A stretch of DNA of 64,000 nt. Origin: Okapia johnstoni. Its lineage: Eukaryota > Chordata > Mammalia > Artiodactyla > Giraffidae. Position numbers and translations under genes: made by a program. Below are positions 1-13,200 of this stretch, piece after piece (position 1 is the first letter of the stretch; each line of letters begins with the position of its first letter). The DNA is taken from positions 88,029,501 to 88,093,500 of the forward strand of contig CM044318.1 in the NCBI GenBank assembly GCA_024291935.2. The letters are read 5' to 3'. The notes under the pieces are model-generated. The model saw only the letters and a program-made list of their open reading frames with translations. It did not search any database and had not been told where the DNA came from.

Positions 1-1252
1 GCGGAACAGCTGGAGGGCACGCGGTCACTTCCCGCCGCTGACCACGCGGGGGCGCCGTGAGCCCGGCTGCGCTGCGGCCTGTGGTCACCTCCCACCACTG
101 ACCACGTGGGAGGCCATCCGCCCGGCTCTGCCGCAGCCTGTAGTCTCGCATGTCTCTGCTCACCTTGGTGTCGTAACAAGGCTTTGCTCAGAGTTTAAGT
201 GGCAGACACTGATGGACGTTCACCTCCTTTTTCTCTCTGTCCACACTTTCTGGGTTTTCCAACTTGTGAGCCCTGTTCTGTTTATTGTCAGGCCCACGTA
301 AATCCAGTGGCCAGCGGGCCTAAACTGTGTCTCGGGTCATCCCTGCTTGTTGGTCTAATGAACAGATGCTCCTTGAATTCTCTGAGCACAACCCGTGGCC
401 GGGCTAGGGCAGGAGGAAATAACCTAAATCCAATAGACCCTGAGTGTTCCACGTGGAGCATCGCCCGAGCCCACCTGGGGCCAAGCCCACCAATGTGCCT
501 GCCAGGCTGTGCCCACGGGGCTGATGCCCACTCACACCAGCCACCCTGCGAATCTTCGTTCACCCAGATTTATCCAAGTCTTGGCCTGGCTGAAGCCCCC
601 ACTGCCTTTGGGGCTCTGGACAGAAGCGCAGTGCTGGCCTCCTGGGGGCCACGTGTGGCTCCAGGGCAGGACTGGCTTGGTGGGCTTACTGGGGTCTGCA
701 CTGCGGGGTGTGTCCAAGCTTCGTGCCCACAGCAAGGTGGCTGAGCACATGGGGGCGGGGGTTGGAGGCCCCCAGCCCACATCATACAGGGGTCCCCAGG
801 GACAGTATGCGTGGGATGGGGCCTTGGTGGGTCTGGGGCCACAGAGGCGCCTCGTGGACCCTCACTCACGGCTGATCCCCTAGACCAGGAAACCACGAGA
901 GGCGTGGGCCCGGGTCCCCCCAGCCGGGGACGTGGCGCCTGGAGTTCTCTCCAGAAGGCAACCCCTCTGACCAGAGGGCACTGGACGCGCCCACCCCGCT
1001 CTGCCCACCTTTGCTCCTGGGCAGCTGAGGGGTGGGCATGGGGAGGGCTGGGGTCACCCACGCCACACACGTTTGGCCTGCTTGTTTCGAGCTAGTCTGT
1101 CAAATCTGGTTCTTTCCACCCTGCGGATATGTCTCCCAGCTCCAATGACCAGACATGGACGTCTCGAATGCCCGCCTCGGCCCTGTGGGCGCGTCTGCCT
1201 CCCCTGAACCCCAGAGAGGGGAGCCAGGGGCTCATGGCTCTTTCCTCTCCAG
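1..1252 (+). other. KNDC1 intron, 5' edge of window
   Basis: GC-rich sequence upstream of the first KNDC1 exon seen here. I find no exon with acceptor, open frame and donor in it. It starts with a roughly 67-base imperfect tandem duplication listed separately. The long open frames on both strands fit the high GC content and show no recognisable protein. Confidence 0.7.
22..150. repeat. Two-copy imperfect tandem repeat, ~67 bp unit
   Basis: Two adjacent units share the pattern cggtcac-tcccrccrctgaccac followed by a cccggct core. They differ at scattered positions, so this is a small old minisatellite. Confidence 0.6.
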
Positions 1253-4200
1253 GAGCTGGAGCAGCAGCTCATGATCGAGAAGAGGAACTTCCGAAAGACT
1301 CTCAAGTTCTACCAGAAGCTCCTACAGAAGGAGAAGCGGAACAAAGGTAGCCTCGCTGGACGAGGGCCGGGCCGGGGTCAGGCGTCCCGAGAGGGTCGGG
1401 CGCTTCGTGCTGACTGCGTCCACCCCCAGGCTCCGAGGTGAAGACCATGCTGTCCAAGCTGAAAGGGCAGCTGGAGGAGATGCGGTCCAAGGTGCAGTTC
1501 CTCGGCCTGGCCAAGAAGTACCTGCAGGCAAGGCCCCGCCCCTCCCCCAGAGACCCCTCCCCAGGGGCCCCTCCCTCCGGAGGCCCCTCCCCCAGAGGCC
1601 CCGCCCTCCGGAGGCCCCTCCCGCTAAACCCTCGGAAACACGCCCGCCTCTGAGAGGCCGCCCCGGGGTCAGGGACCGGGTGAGCGGGCGGCCGGCAGGC
1701 AGACAGCGCTGACTCGCGCCCCAGGTCGTGTACGCGGAGCAGTGGGGCCTGGAGCCCTGCGCCCTGCCCGTGATCGTGAACATCGCGGCCGCCCACTGCG
1801 ACCCGCTGGACTTCAGCCCCCTGGACGAGTCCTCGTCGCTCATCTTCTACAACGTCAGCAAGCACCCGCGCGGCGGCCGGCAGCCGAAGGCGCGCGTCCT
1901 GCAGGCCGGCACCCCGCTGGGGCTCATGGCCTACCTGTACTCCAGGTGCGGCCCCGGGGGATCCCTGCGCTCCTGAGACGGCTCTGCACGTCTCTGTGTA
2001 GAGAATTTGTTCGTCTGTGTCGGTGCCCGCTGGCCGCTTTGGCCAGGCTCCTGGCTGAGTGGCCCAGACCCGCACGCATGGGTCTGGAGGTCTGCGTCAG
2101 GTGTGCAGGGGGCACCTTAAAGGAGACCCTGGGAACCCGGCCGCCGTGACTGAGCCTGGCGGGCTCCTGACTCCACACAGCCGGGACCCCGCAAGGCACC
2201 GTGACCACGCCCAGCTTCCTAGGTCGGCCGCTAACACTGGACTCGGGGGCTGCGGGCAGCTTGCACCGAGCCAGCTCTCCACAGCGCTGCAGGGCGTGAG
2301 CAGGGCTTAGGCTCACGTGCGTGCGTGCTAAGTCACTTGAGTCAGAAGGACTCTACACCCCAGGGACTGTAGCCCACCGGGATCCTCTGTCCATGGGACT
2401 CTCCAGGCAAGAAGCCTGGGGTGGGAGGCCATGCCCTCCTCCAGGGGAGCCTCCTGACCCAGGGATCAAACCCGGGTCTCCTGTGGCTTCTACACTGCAG
2501 GCGAGTTCTTGACCGCTGAGTCACCAGGGAAGCCCCTGAGGCTCATGCGACCCCAACTAATAACGCAGGCACAAGCGCTCGCCTGCAGCAGGGAGGGGCC
2601 AGGCGGCTCACTCCCAGGGCCCCCAGGCACCCCTGACCCCCATCCCTCCGTGCCCCCGTGAGCCCCACCAGGGGCTCAGGCTCTGGGCAGCCTTCTTAAG
2701 GGCCCGCCCCCCCCCCCAGCCCCAACCGGGTTGGATACAGACCTCCTCCCATGTGATGATGGCAGCGTCACCCCAGGGTGGCTTCCAGGGGCTCAGGACA
2801 CCACTCCGGAGCCCCTGGGGTCTTCTCTGGGCTGGAGGCTGTTGATAGCCAGTGGGAGACAGGGCCTTCCAGGGGCAACTGCCTCTGCCCCCCTCAGTCG
2901 CCCTCCCAAGGTGGGCTGACAGGGGCCTCCTGCCGGGGGGCGCTCCGGGCTGCCCCTCAGACTCAGGCCTCCTCCTCCGCCTCCCCTGCGGGATGGGGTG
3001 TCACTCAGCACCAAAGCCCTCCGAACTGTTCCAGGAGACATCGTGTGTGTGTGTCACGGGGCGTGTCACGCGTGAGCACAGCACCCCCGCGAGGGCGTCG
3101 CCTCTGTGGGGAGCCGGACCCCGGCTGCCTGGTCCCGCCTGCGCCTGGCTGGGGTCTGGCAGGGGACCAGCAGGCCCCGGGTCCTCACTCCTGGACCCCC
3201 ACCTGCCTCTTTCCTGACAGTGATTTGCGGCTGGGGAAGGGCCCCTGCATGCACTCAGCTTTCTGAATTAGTGGTTTCTACAAGGAGACACAGTGAGAGC
3301 CTCGAAAACTGACATTAAGAAAGTCTTCAAGGACTTCCCTGGCGTCCAGTAGTTGAGACCCCGAGCTTCCAATGCAGGGGACGCAGGATTCAATCCCTGT
3401 GCAGGGAACTAGGTCCCACATGCCGCACAGCGCAGCTGAAAAAATCATTAAAAAGAGAAAATTTAAAGAGTCTTCAGACTGAAAATATTTAGGAGTTTCT
3501 AATGTGATCAGTCCCCGCACCCCCGGCTCATTGGTTCTGAGTGGTGGTCCAGCTGGTGCCTCCAACTCAGGGCTCTTGTGTTCGTTCACATGCAAGCACT
3601 CACACCCACCCACAAGTGCACACAGCTGCACACTCACACACATGTGCACACAGCCACACACACTCATACACCACACACCACTCATGCTCACACACACAAA
3701 TACACACAGCCACACACCCACACCTGCACACACAGCTGCACACTCATACACACACCTGCACTCACACAAGTGCACACCATTGCACACACCCACACACTCA
3801 CATCTGCACACACACTCATACACCCACACATCAGCACACTCACACCCATACACACACACACCTGTCCACTCACATCTGCACACAGCTGCACACTCACACC
3901 CCCACACACACCTGTGCACTCACATCTGCATACACAGCTGCACACTCACACCCCCCACACATCTGTGCACTCATCTGCAGACACACACACCCACACACCC
4001 CTGCACATTCACATCTGCACACTCACGTTCACATTCATACACCCACACACCCCTACACACCTGCACTCACGTATATGCTTGCACCTGCACACACACAAGT
4101 GCACACGGCTGCACTCACCCACACACACACCTGTGCGCTCATCTGCACACACAGCCGCACACACAGCCATGCACACCCGCACACCCCCCTGCACACGCTC

Positions 4201-7200
4201 ACACCCGCACAAACACCAGGACCGGGTGCTGGCCGGCCCGCACTGACCACCCCCCTCCCCGCAGCGGCGCCTTCCTGGAGGGCTACGTGCAACAGTTCCT
4301 GTACACCTTCCGCTACTTCTGCAGCCCCCACGACTTCCTGCACTTCCTGCTGGACCGCATCAGCAGCACCCTATCCAGGTACTCCAGGGTCTGGCACCAA
4401 AGACCGGGGCGAGGACAGAGGTGGAGAGGGGGTGCAGACGGGCCAGGAGGGGCCCCGATGCCCACGGTGGGGAGAAGCAGGGTGGAGGCAAGGAAGGTGG
4501 GACCCCTACGGACTGGGGGATGGATGGGGGATCCCAAGGGGCTGAGTGGCACGCAGGGTCAGCACGGGAGGGGGTGGTGGGCAGTGCTGGATGTTCTCTC
4601 GCCCTCTCTGAGCTGGCTTGTCCTTGCCCCGAGATGCCTGCACAAGCTCAGGCTGGGCGCCCCGGGAGGGGACTCACAGAGACCCTGCCCCCGTCTCCTC
4701 CGCCCGCAGAACCCACCCCCACGGCTCCGGACACCTTCCCAACCTTGGGGCAGCCTTCCCAACATTGGGGCAGGCTGTAGGGGGCAGTGGCTGCAGCGGC
4801 CCCTTTCCTGCCCAGGCAGGTGGGCAGGGCGGGGCTTAGGTGCCCCCTAAAGGCAGAGTCACGCTCTCCACCACCCCCGTCCCGTCTGGGGATGGCGCAG
4901 GGGGCCCTGCCCAGCTCAGGCCTCCTCTGCTTCCAGGGCCCACCAGGAGCCCACCTCCACCTTCACCAAGATCTACAGGCGGAGCTTCTGCCTCCTGCAG
5001 GCCTGGCTGGAGGACTGCTATACCGTGGACTTCGTGAGGAATGCCGGGCTCTTGCGGAGGCTCCAGGCCTACCTCTCCTCCCAGGTGAGGCGGGGGGCGG
5101 GGGGGCACACCCCGCGGGAGGCAGCAGGTGACCCCGCATGCTTCTGCCCAGATCCTGCCCCTGGACAGCTCCGCGGAGCACCTACTGGGCCTCCTGGAGG
5201 TGGGCACCGAGCGGCGGGCCGAGGGCGCCCTGCACGGCACAGACCTGGAGGACCCCAAGGAGGTGCAGGACGACGCCAGGCCCCTCAGCGCCCTGTGTAA
5301 GAGGCTCTCAGAGGATGCCGTCTCCCGGAAGGTGCGGCCTTGCCCGGGAAAATGGGCGCCCGTCCCCCCCCGGCGCGGCGACACTAACACACTGGTACAC
5401 ACACGTGCACAGGCACACACGTGCATGCCTTCCACACAGCACAGACAGGCAGAGGTGCGCGCATGCACACACGCGTGCACGCACACACTCCGTCTTGCGG
5501 CTCTGGGGCACCAGCTCTGTGAGGCTGGCACTTCCTGTCACAGCCCCGGACAAGGACAACAGAGGACCTGCCAGGGGCTCAGACCGCCCCACCTCCCTGA
5601 CCTTTGGGCCAAGGGCAGGGTCAGGATGTGGCCAGGAACAGGGGCAGGGTCTCGGGGGACCTCACCATGACGCATGCAGGCAGCATCAAACTGCACGGCT
5701 CCGTCCGCAGGGGAGCCACTGAAATCCTAGGGTCAGTGCGGCCACAGGCAGGAGGCAGGGCTCTGCCCCGTGGCTCTAGGCTGCCTGGGTCCGCCCTGAC
5801 CGGAGGGACCTGCCCTCCAGAGCTTCCCCTGGCGGCTCTCCCGGGGCAACGGGCTGGCGCTGCCCCACCACAAGGAGCGGCAGTACAGCATCGCGTCGGC
5901 CCTGCCCAAGCCCTGCTTCCTTGAGGACTTCTACGGGCCCTACACCAAGGCCGGCGAGAAGGGGCCCTACTTCCTGACTGAGTACAGCACCCAGCAGCTC
6001 TTCAGCCAGCTGACGCTGCTGCAGCAGGTGGGGCGCCAGGTCCACGCGGTGTGCGGGGGGCACCCTGCCCTGTATGGGCACAGGGCCCTCCCTGCTAGAA
6101 CCGGGTGGGTGGTCAGCCCCCAGGTGCCCCTTCCCAGCCCCCACCAACCCGGGCCCTGTCACCCGGCAGGCGATGGCAGGGACAGGGACCCAGCGGCCCC
6201 CACCCCCTGCCACCGTCTGGGTGGACGTGGAGAGCCCCCCACCCAGAGACCAGCCTTGAGATGGGGCACTGCCTGCCCTCTGTGTCCTCGTCCCTGGCAG
6301 GAGCTGTTTCAGAAGTGCCACCCCGTCCACTTCTTAAACTCCCGGGCCCTGGGCGTCACGGACAAAAGTGCAGCGGTCCCCAAGTGAGTGTCCGCGGAGG
6401 TCTGCAGAGCCTGAGATGCTGGGGTGGCCAAGGGTCTTGAGAGCGCCACCCGGTTATTTCCACCGGGTGGAAATGCCTTTCCGGACACTCTGGCTGACAG
6501 GCAATGCCTTGTGGTTCTGGGCTGGACACCACCCCCCTCCTCGGGGTTCCAGCGCCGCCCCGTGTCCTGGCTGGGACATGCTGGACCCGTGCCTACATCT
6601 CTTGCAGGGTCAGCTCTTCTGAGTCTCTGTCAGCCAAAACCTGCAGCTTATTTCTGCCCAACTACGTCCAGGACAAATATCTGTTACAGCTCTTAAGAAG
6701 TGCAGACGATGTCAGCACCTGGGTGGCCGCCGAGATCGTGACCAGCCACACTTCCAAGGTCGGTGCCCGAGGCTCTGGCCCCAGCACAGGGTCAGGGGTG
6801 CCAGCACTGAGGGCACCTCCCTGGGCGAGCCCCTCTGCTGGGGGGTTCACAGAGATGTCCCAAGCATAAACCCCTGGAGCAGGCGAGCACGAGGGGTGCT
6901 CAAGGCAGGGGACCCCGCGGCCCGCCGGCCTCCACCCCCCATCAATGACGAAGCCCACCGTGCACCAAGAGCCTCTGCAGCGTCTCCTGTCCCGAGCCCT
7001 GAGTTCTCTGGACCCGCAGGGAGCCCCAAGGCCCACAGCACACGCAGAGTTCCCCAGTCTTTTCCCTTTCAGGGAGAATCTTCCAACTTCAGGGGTTTAT
7101 TAGCTGACAGACTGACCCCTCCACACTTGTGCCAGGACGTGGCCCCCAGGAGCCTGCCCGGGCCCCCGTCTGCTCCGATCCTTGATGTCCTCCTGAGCGA

Positions 7201-10200
7201 CACCAACCTGCAGCTTTCCTCTCACCCCATCGGGCGTCACACGGGCCTCCAAGCGCTTTGGAGGGACGCAGGGGGCGGGGGGCATCAGCACCCGGGCCGC
7301 AGGCCAGAGCCGTCTCCAGACCCACCCGGGGCGGCGGCCAGGGGCCGGAGCTGGCGTCACTGTGAGCGGAGGTGGTGCGGCCTCTGCAGGGACAGGACGG
7401 GGCGGGGACAAGGGAGAGAGCGCCCGGGCTGGACGCACGGATCAAGCCTGACACACACGCGGTCCCCGTGCCGCGTGCCGCTCGCTGTGCCGTCAGAACA
7501 ACCCGGAGACGGACTTCAACACGCGGCAACTCTGGTCTCAGAACACGGTCAAAACTCAATAAGTTGAGCAGAGGATGTAATGGGAAGACTCTGCACACGG
7601 ACCTCACCAGATGGTCGACACCAAAATCAGACTGATTATGTTCTTTGCAGCCAAAGATGGAGAAGCTCTAAACAGTCAGCAAAACAAGACTGGGAGCTGA
7701 CTGTGGCTCAGATCATGAACTCCTCATTGCCAAATCCAGACTTAAATTGAAGGAGGTAGGGAAAACCACTCGACCATTCAGGTATGACCTAAATCAAATC
7801 CCTTATGATTATACAGTGGAAGTGCCAAATAGAATCAAGGGATTAGATCTGATAGACAGAGTGCCTGATGAAACATGGGCAGAGGTTTGTGACACTGTAC
7901 AGGAGACAGGGATCAAGACCATCCCCAAGAAAAAGAAATGCAAAATGGCTGTCTGAGGAGGCCTTACAAATAGCTGTGAAAAGAAGAGAAGCGAAAGGCA
8001 AAGGAGAAAAGGAAAGATATTCCCATCTGGATGCAGAGTCCAAAGAACAGCAAGGAGAGATAAGCAAGCCTTCCTCAGTGATCAGTGCAAACAAATAGAG
8101 GAAAACAACAGAATCGGAAAGACTAGACATCTCGTCAAGAAAATCAGAGATACCAAGGGAACACTTTATGCAAAGATGGGCTCAATAAAGGACAGAAATG
8201 GTATGGACCTAACAGAAGCAGAAGATATTAAGAAGAGGTGGGAAGAATACATAGAACTCTAGAAAAAAGATCTTCACGACCCAGATAATCACGATGGTGT
8301 GATCACTCACCTAGAGCCAGACATCCTGGAATGTGAAGTCAAGTGGGCCTTAGGAAGCATCACTATGAACAAAGCTAGTGGAGGTGATGGAATTCCAGTT
8401 GAGCTATTTCAAATCCTAAATGATGATGCTGTGAAAGTGCTGCACTCGATATGTCAGCAAATTTGAAGAACTCAGCAGTGGCCACAGGATGGAAAAGGTC
8501 ACTTTTCATTCCAATCTCAAAGACAATGCCAAAGAATGCCTGAACTACCACACAATTGCACTCATGTCACACACTAGTAAAGTAATGCTCAAAATTCTCC
8601 AAGCCAGGCTTCAACAGTACGTGAACTGTGAACTTCCAGATGTTCAAGCTGGTTTTAGAAAAGGCAGAGGAACCAGAGATCAAATTGCCAATATCCACTG
8701 GATCATCGAAAAAGCAAGAGAGTTCCAGAAAAACATCTATTTCTGCTTTATTGACTATGCCAAAGCCTTTGACTGTGTGGATCACAATAAACTGGAAAAT
8801 TCTGAAAGAGATGGGAATACCAGACCACCTGACCTGCCTCTTGAGAAATCTGTATGCAGGTCAGGAAGCAACTGTTAGAACTGGACATGAAACAATAGAC
8901 TGGTTCCAAATAGGAAAAGAAGTCCATCAGGGCTGTATATTGTCACCCTGCTTATTTAACTTCTATGCAGAGTACATCATGAGAAACGCTGGGCTGGATG
9001 AAGCACAAGCTGGAATCAAGATTGCTGAGACAAATATCAATAACCTCAGATATGCAGATGACACCACCCTTATGGCAGAAAGCGAAGAACTAATGAGTCT
9101 CTTGATGAAAGTGAAAGAGGAGAGTGAAAAAGTTTACTTAAAACTCAACATTCAGAAAATGAAGATCGTGGCATCTGGTCCCATCACTTCATGGCAAATA
9201 GATGGGGAAATAATAGAAACAGTGGCTGACTTTATTTTTCTGGGCTCCAAAATCACTGCAGATGGTGACTGCAGCCATGAAATTAAAAGACGCTTACTCC
9301 TTGGAAGGAAAGTTATGACCAACCTAGACAGCATATTAAAAAGCAGAGACATTACTTTGCCAACAAAGGTCCGTCTAGTCAAGGCTATGGTTTTTCCAGT
9401 GGTCATGTATGGACGTGAGAGTTGGACTGTGAAGAAAGCTGAGCGCCGAAGAATTGGTGCAGAGGATGAGATGGTTGGATGGCATCACCAACTCGATGGA
9501 CATGAGTTTGAGTCAACGCCGGGAGTTGGTGATGGACAGGGAGGCCTGGCGTGCTGCAGTCCATGGGGTCACAGAGTCAGACATGAATGAGCAACTGAAC
9601 TGAACAAAAGCCCTCAGAGGTAACAGCGCATCCTGTTCAGATCACATCGCTGGGAACGTGGAAACACAAGGTCACAAAGAAAAGGAAACAATGTGACATG
9701 TTTGAAAGTGAAAGTTGATCAGTCGCGTCTGACTCTCCGACCCCAGGGACTACACAGTCCATGGAATTCTCCAGGCCAGAGTACTGGAGTGGGTAGCCTT
9801 TCCCTTCTCCAGGGGATCTTCCCGACTCAGGGATCGAGCCCAGGTCTCCCACACTGCAGGCAGATTCTTCACCAGCCGAGCCACTAAGGAAGCCCTTGTT
9901 TTAGACGAGTAACGGTAGGAACAAGAGCAATGAGGACTCTGGCTTCAGCAGTGGGTGCAGAAGTCACGGGACACAACAGCGGAGATGAGGAAGCCACCCC
10001 GTGTCCACTGACGGCGAAGGGCCGACCATGCCGCCCACCACCCACCCCGGGAAGGGTCCCTCAGCCCCACGTGGGGACAGATGGGGACACCCCACAGTGC
10101 TGAGCCTGGGGGCAGGAGACCGGTCACCAGAGGCGACCTCCACGAGACTCCACCGTACGACGCACGGCCCCCACGTGCAGACAGCTTTGCCTGCCCTGGC

Positions 10201-13200
10201 TGGGGACCTCCTGCTTTGCGTCTGTCCAGACCTACAAAGGAAAAGGACGTCAGTGGAAGAAGCAGGCGTGTAAACGTTCTCACGCCAGGCAGCGGGGTGG
10301 CCGCGTGCTGAGTGACCCCCAGGGCCGTCCCGGGACCCAGGCGCCGGCCAAGCCCAGCAGCAGGGCGTGTGGTGGGGTCGCAGGGGGTGTCCCCACCGGA
10401 AGGATGGCACTGGCTGTGGTGATGGTCCGCAGGGTGCAGCACCTCTGAAACTAGGGGTCAGCTGAACCCTCCAAAATCTTCTAGAAGTCACTGGAATCGT
10501 GTCAAATCCAGGCACTGACTGAGGGCCGTGGGCAGAGACTCCCTGGCAGGGCGGGGGGGGGGGGGGCGGTGCTGGGGGTTCCCAGCTGACCCAGCGTGTC
10601 TGCCCTGCGGACCAGCAACCCTGTGTTAACAGGCACAACCCCGTCCCGCCTGCTGAGCAGGCAAGATGCTGCCATGGCTCCCTGTTGGCCCCCCTCCCAG
10701 ATGGGTATGCCCTACTGCCCCCGTCTGTCCTGAGCAGAGGTCTGTCCAGGGGACACTGAGCACCTGGCCTGCCTCTGTGCCCGTCCCTCTGGGCCGCCCG
10801 CTCCGCCCACCCCAACGCCGACCCTAACCCCTGACCCTCGGAGCTCAGGATGTGAGTGTCTCATTCTCTGGTTTCAGCTGCAGGTGAACCTGCTCTCCAA
10901 GTTTCTGCTGATCGCAAAGTCTTGCTACGAGCAGAGGAACTTCGCCACAGCCATGCAGATTCTGGGCGGCCTGGAGCACGTGGCCGTGCGCCAGGCCCCT
11001 GTGAGTCCCTCGGGGGCGCGGCTGCAGCCAGGCAGGGAGATCCTGTGGGGCCAGGGGGTTTCACCTGCGCTTTTATTTTAGGCCTGGAGAATTCTGCCCG
11101 CGAAGATAGCGGAGGTCATGGAGGAGCTGAAAGCTGTGGAGGTACCGGTGTGCGCGAGCTGCAGATCCCCCCAGGGGCGGGTGGCAGGACGGGTTGCCTG
11201 GCTGTCTGCCTCATGGCCCCCCAGGACCGGGCGCAGCCTCCCCGACCCCCGGGCAGAGGCGGCAGGGGCGTTCCAGGAGCCCTGCTGCCAACTGTGCCTC
11301 GCGGGTCTGACTCCCGCCGGGGGCGCCGGTGTCCGAAGCCCATCCACCTCCTGGCTGCCCCTCGAGAGACCGTCGGCAAGGACACAGCCTCTGCTGACAG
11401 GGCTGAGGCGCCAGGAGCAGCCTGCACCCAGCCTGGTCCAGCTCTCTGCCAGTGGGGGGGCTCCCGCGTGTCCTCGGCTGACACGAGACCTGGCACCCTA
11501 CTGCTGGCCAGCCGGCTCTCGCTCTGACTTGGGTGGGGGTCCCTCAGGGCCCTGCCGCTGGCCAGCCAGCTGTTGCTCTGACCCCTGCAGCTGGCCAGCT
11601 GGCTCTCGGTCTGACTTGGGTGGGGTCCCCCGGGGTGCTTCTGGAACCAGCACCTCAGCAGCAGGAAGCGTGGCCTTTCTGGGGGGCCACTGTTCCTTCT
11701 GTGCCCCCGCGCTGTAGAACCTGGACCCCCAGCCCGGGAGCCAAGGGGCATTTTGAATTGGATGGCAAATCGGGGTGTGGTGCTCCCACGCTCCGACTGG
11801 CACTGGCCGGCCCTGCTGGGCGCCTGGGATGCCCCCTCGCCCCTGCTCACCCCACGCCCATCTGGGTCCCAGGTCTTCCTGAAGAGTGACAGCCTGTGTC
11901 TGATGGAAGGACGGCGCCTCAGGGCCCAGCCCACCCTGCCCTCAGCCCACCTGCTGGCCATGCACATACAGCAGCTGGAGACGGGGGGCTTCACCATGAC
12001 CAACGGGGCCCACAGGTGGAGCAAGCTCAGGTGAGGGGCCCACAGGCGGAGCAAGCTCAGGTGAGGGGCCCACAGGCGACCAGGCAGGTGAGGGGCCCAC
12101 AGGCGAGCAAGCAGGTGAGGGGCCCACAGGTGGAGCAAGCTCAGGTGAGGGGCCCACGGTGGAGCAAGCTCAGGTGAGGGGCCCACAGGTGAGCAGGCAG
12201 GTGAGGGGCCCACAGGTGAGCAGGCAGGTGAGGGGCCCACAGGTGGAGCAAGCGCAGGTGAGGGGCCCACAGGTGAGCAGGCAGGTGAGGGGCCCACAGG
12301 CGAGCAGGCAGGTGAGGGGCCCACAGGTGAGCAGGCAGGTGAGGGGCCCACAGGCAAGCCAGCAGGTGAAGGGTCTCCCCCATCGCTCCTATTCCTCTGA
12401 GGCCTGGACCAGCTGCCCTCACCCCAGCCCAGGCTGCCACCCGCTCCCCCCAGGTGACCCCCAGCCGCCTCCTTCTCCACAAACGCAGGGCAAACAGTTC
12501 CCACACTGTTGGCATCCATGGCCCCAAACACGGCCCCAAGGTCGTTGCGACCTCCCTTCCTGTTGGGAGACCAGGCACACCCTGAAGCCCACCTCTGTGC
12601 AGCCGCGCCCCGGCCCCCCGAAGCCACCTCTTCCCTCTGTCCCGCCTCTGCTCTCCTGTTGGACCCCCTGCCCTTGGGCTGACCGAGGAGGACCCCTGGT
12701 CAGGCCCCCGCCCCGTTCAGCTGCCGGCACCCCTGGGGACCCACCTGGCAGGAGCAGACTGGGTGCTGTTTGTGACCACCTTCACCATGACCCCACCAGG
12801 GACTCAGACACCCCCAAAGAGGGTCACTGCCCACTTCAGCCTGTGAGGCAGCGGTGCCCTCAGCATCCACACCCAAGCCAGCCTCTCCAGGGGCTCCCGG
12901 CCATGTCCGTCCCTCCTCAGCGCCCCAGGCCCACGCTGCCTCCAGCTCAGAGCCAGCCCGTCTGCAAGGAGCCCCTCTCACCCCCTACAACTCTGTCCTC
13001 CCCACCCCGCCCCGCCCTCACCGTTCACACCGCGGTCCGGTGGAGGCTGGTCCAGCCTCCTCAGGGTCAAGGGCAGCATCCTCGCTCTGAAAGCAGGGCC
13101 CAGGGGATACGGAGCCCACCACTCCCAGCTGTGCTTGCAAGACCCCTTCAGTCACCCCTTTGAAGACAGCAGTTTAGAGCTAACACTGTTATCCACGACG

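Noticed and set aside
3504..4850. 448-codon plus-strand ORF rich in His and Thr
   Set aside because: Translation of the CA repeat running into a KNDC1 exon in a wrong frame.
8628..9590. Active BovB reverse transcriptase
   Set aside because: 5'-truncated and flanked by stops and frame breaks; a fossil copy.
12005..12370. CRISPR-like array of regular repeats
   Set aside because: Units are contiguous without unique spacers and derive from a mammalian exon end.
11116..12627. 503-codon minus-strand ORF
   Set aside because: Antisense shadow over KNDC1 and the minisatellite, with a repeated translation.
12159..13163. 334-codon plus-strand ORF
   Set aside because: It is a reading of the donor minisatellite and of stop-poor intron sequence; KNDC1 splice phases explain the region.
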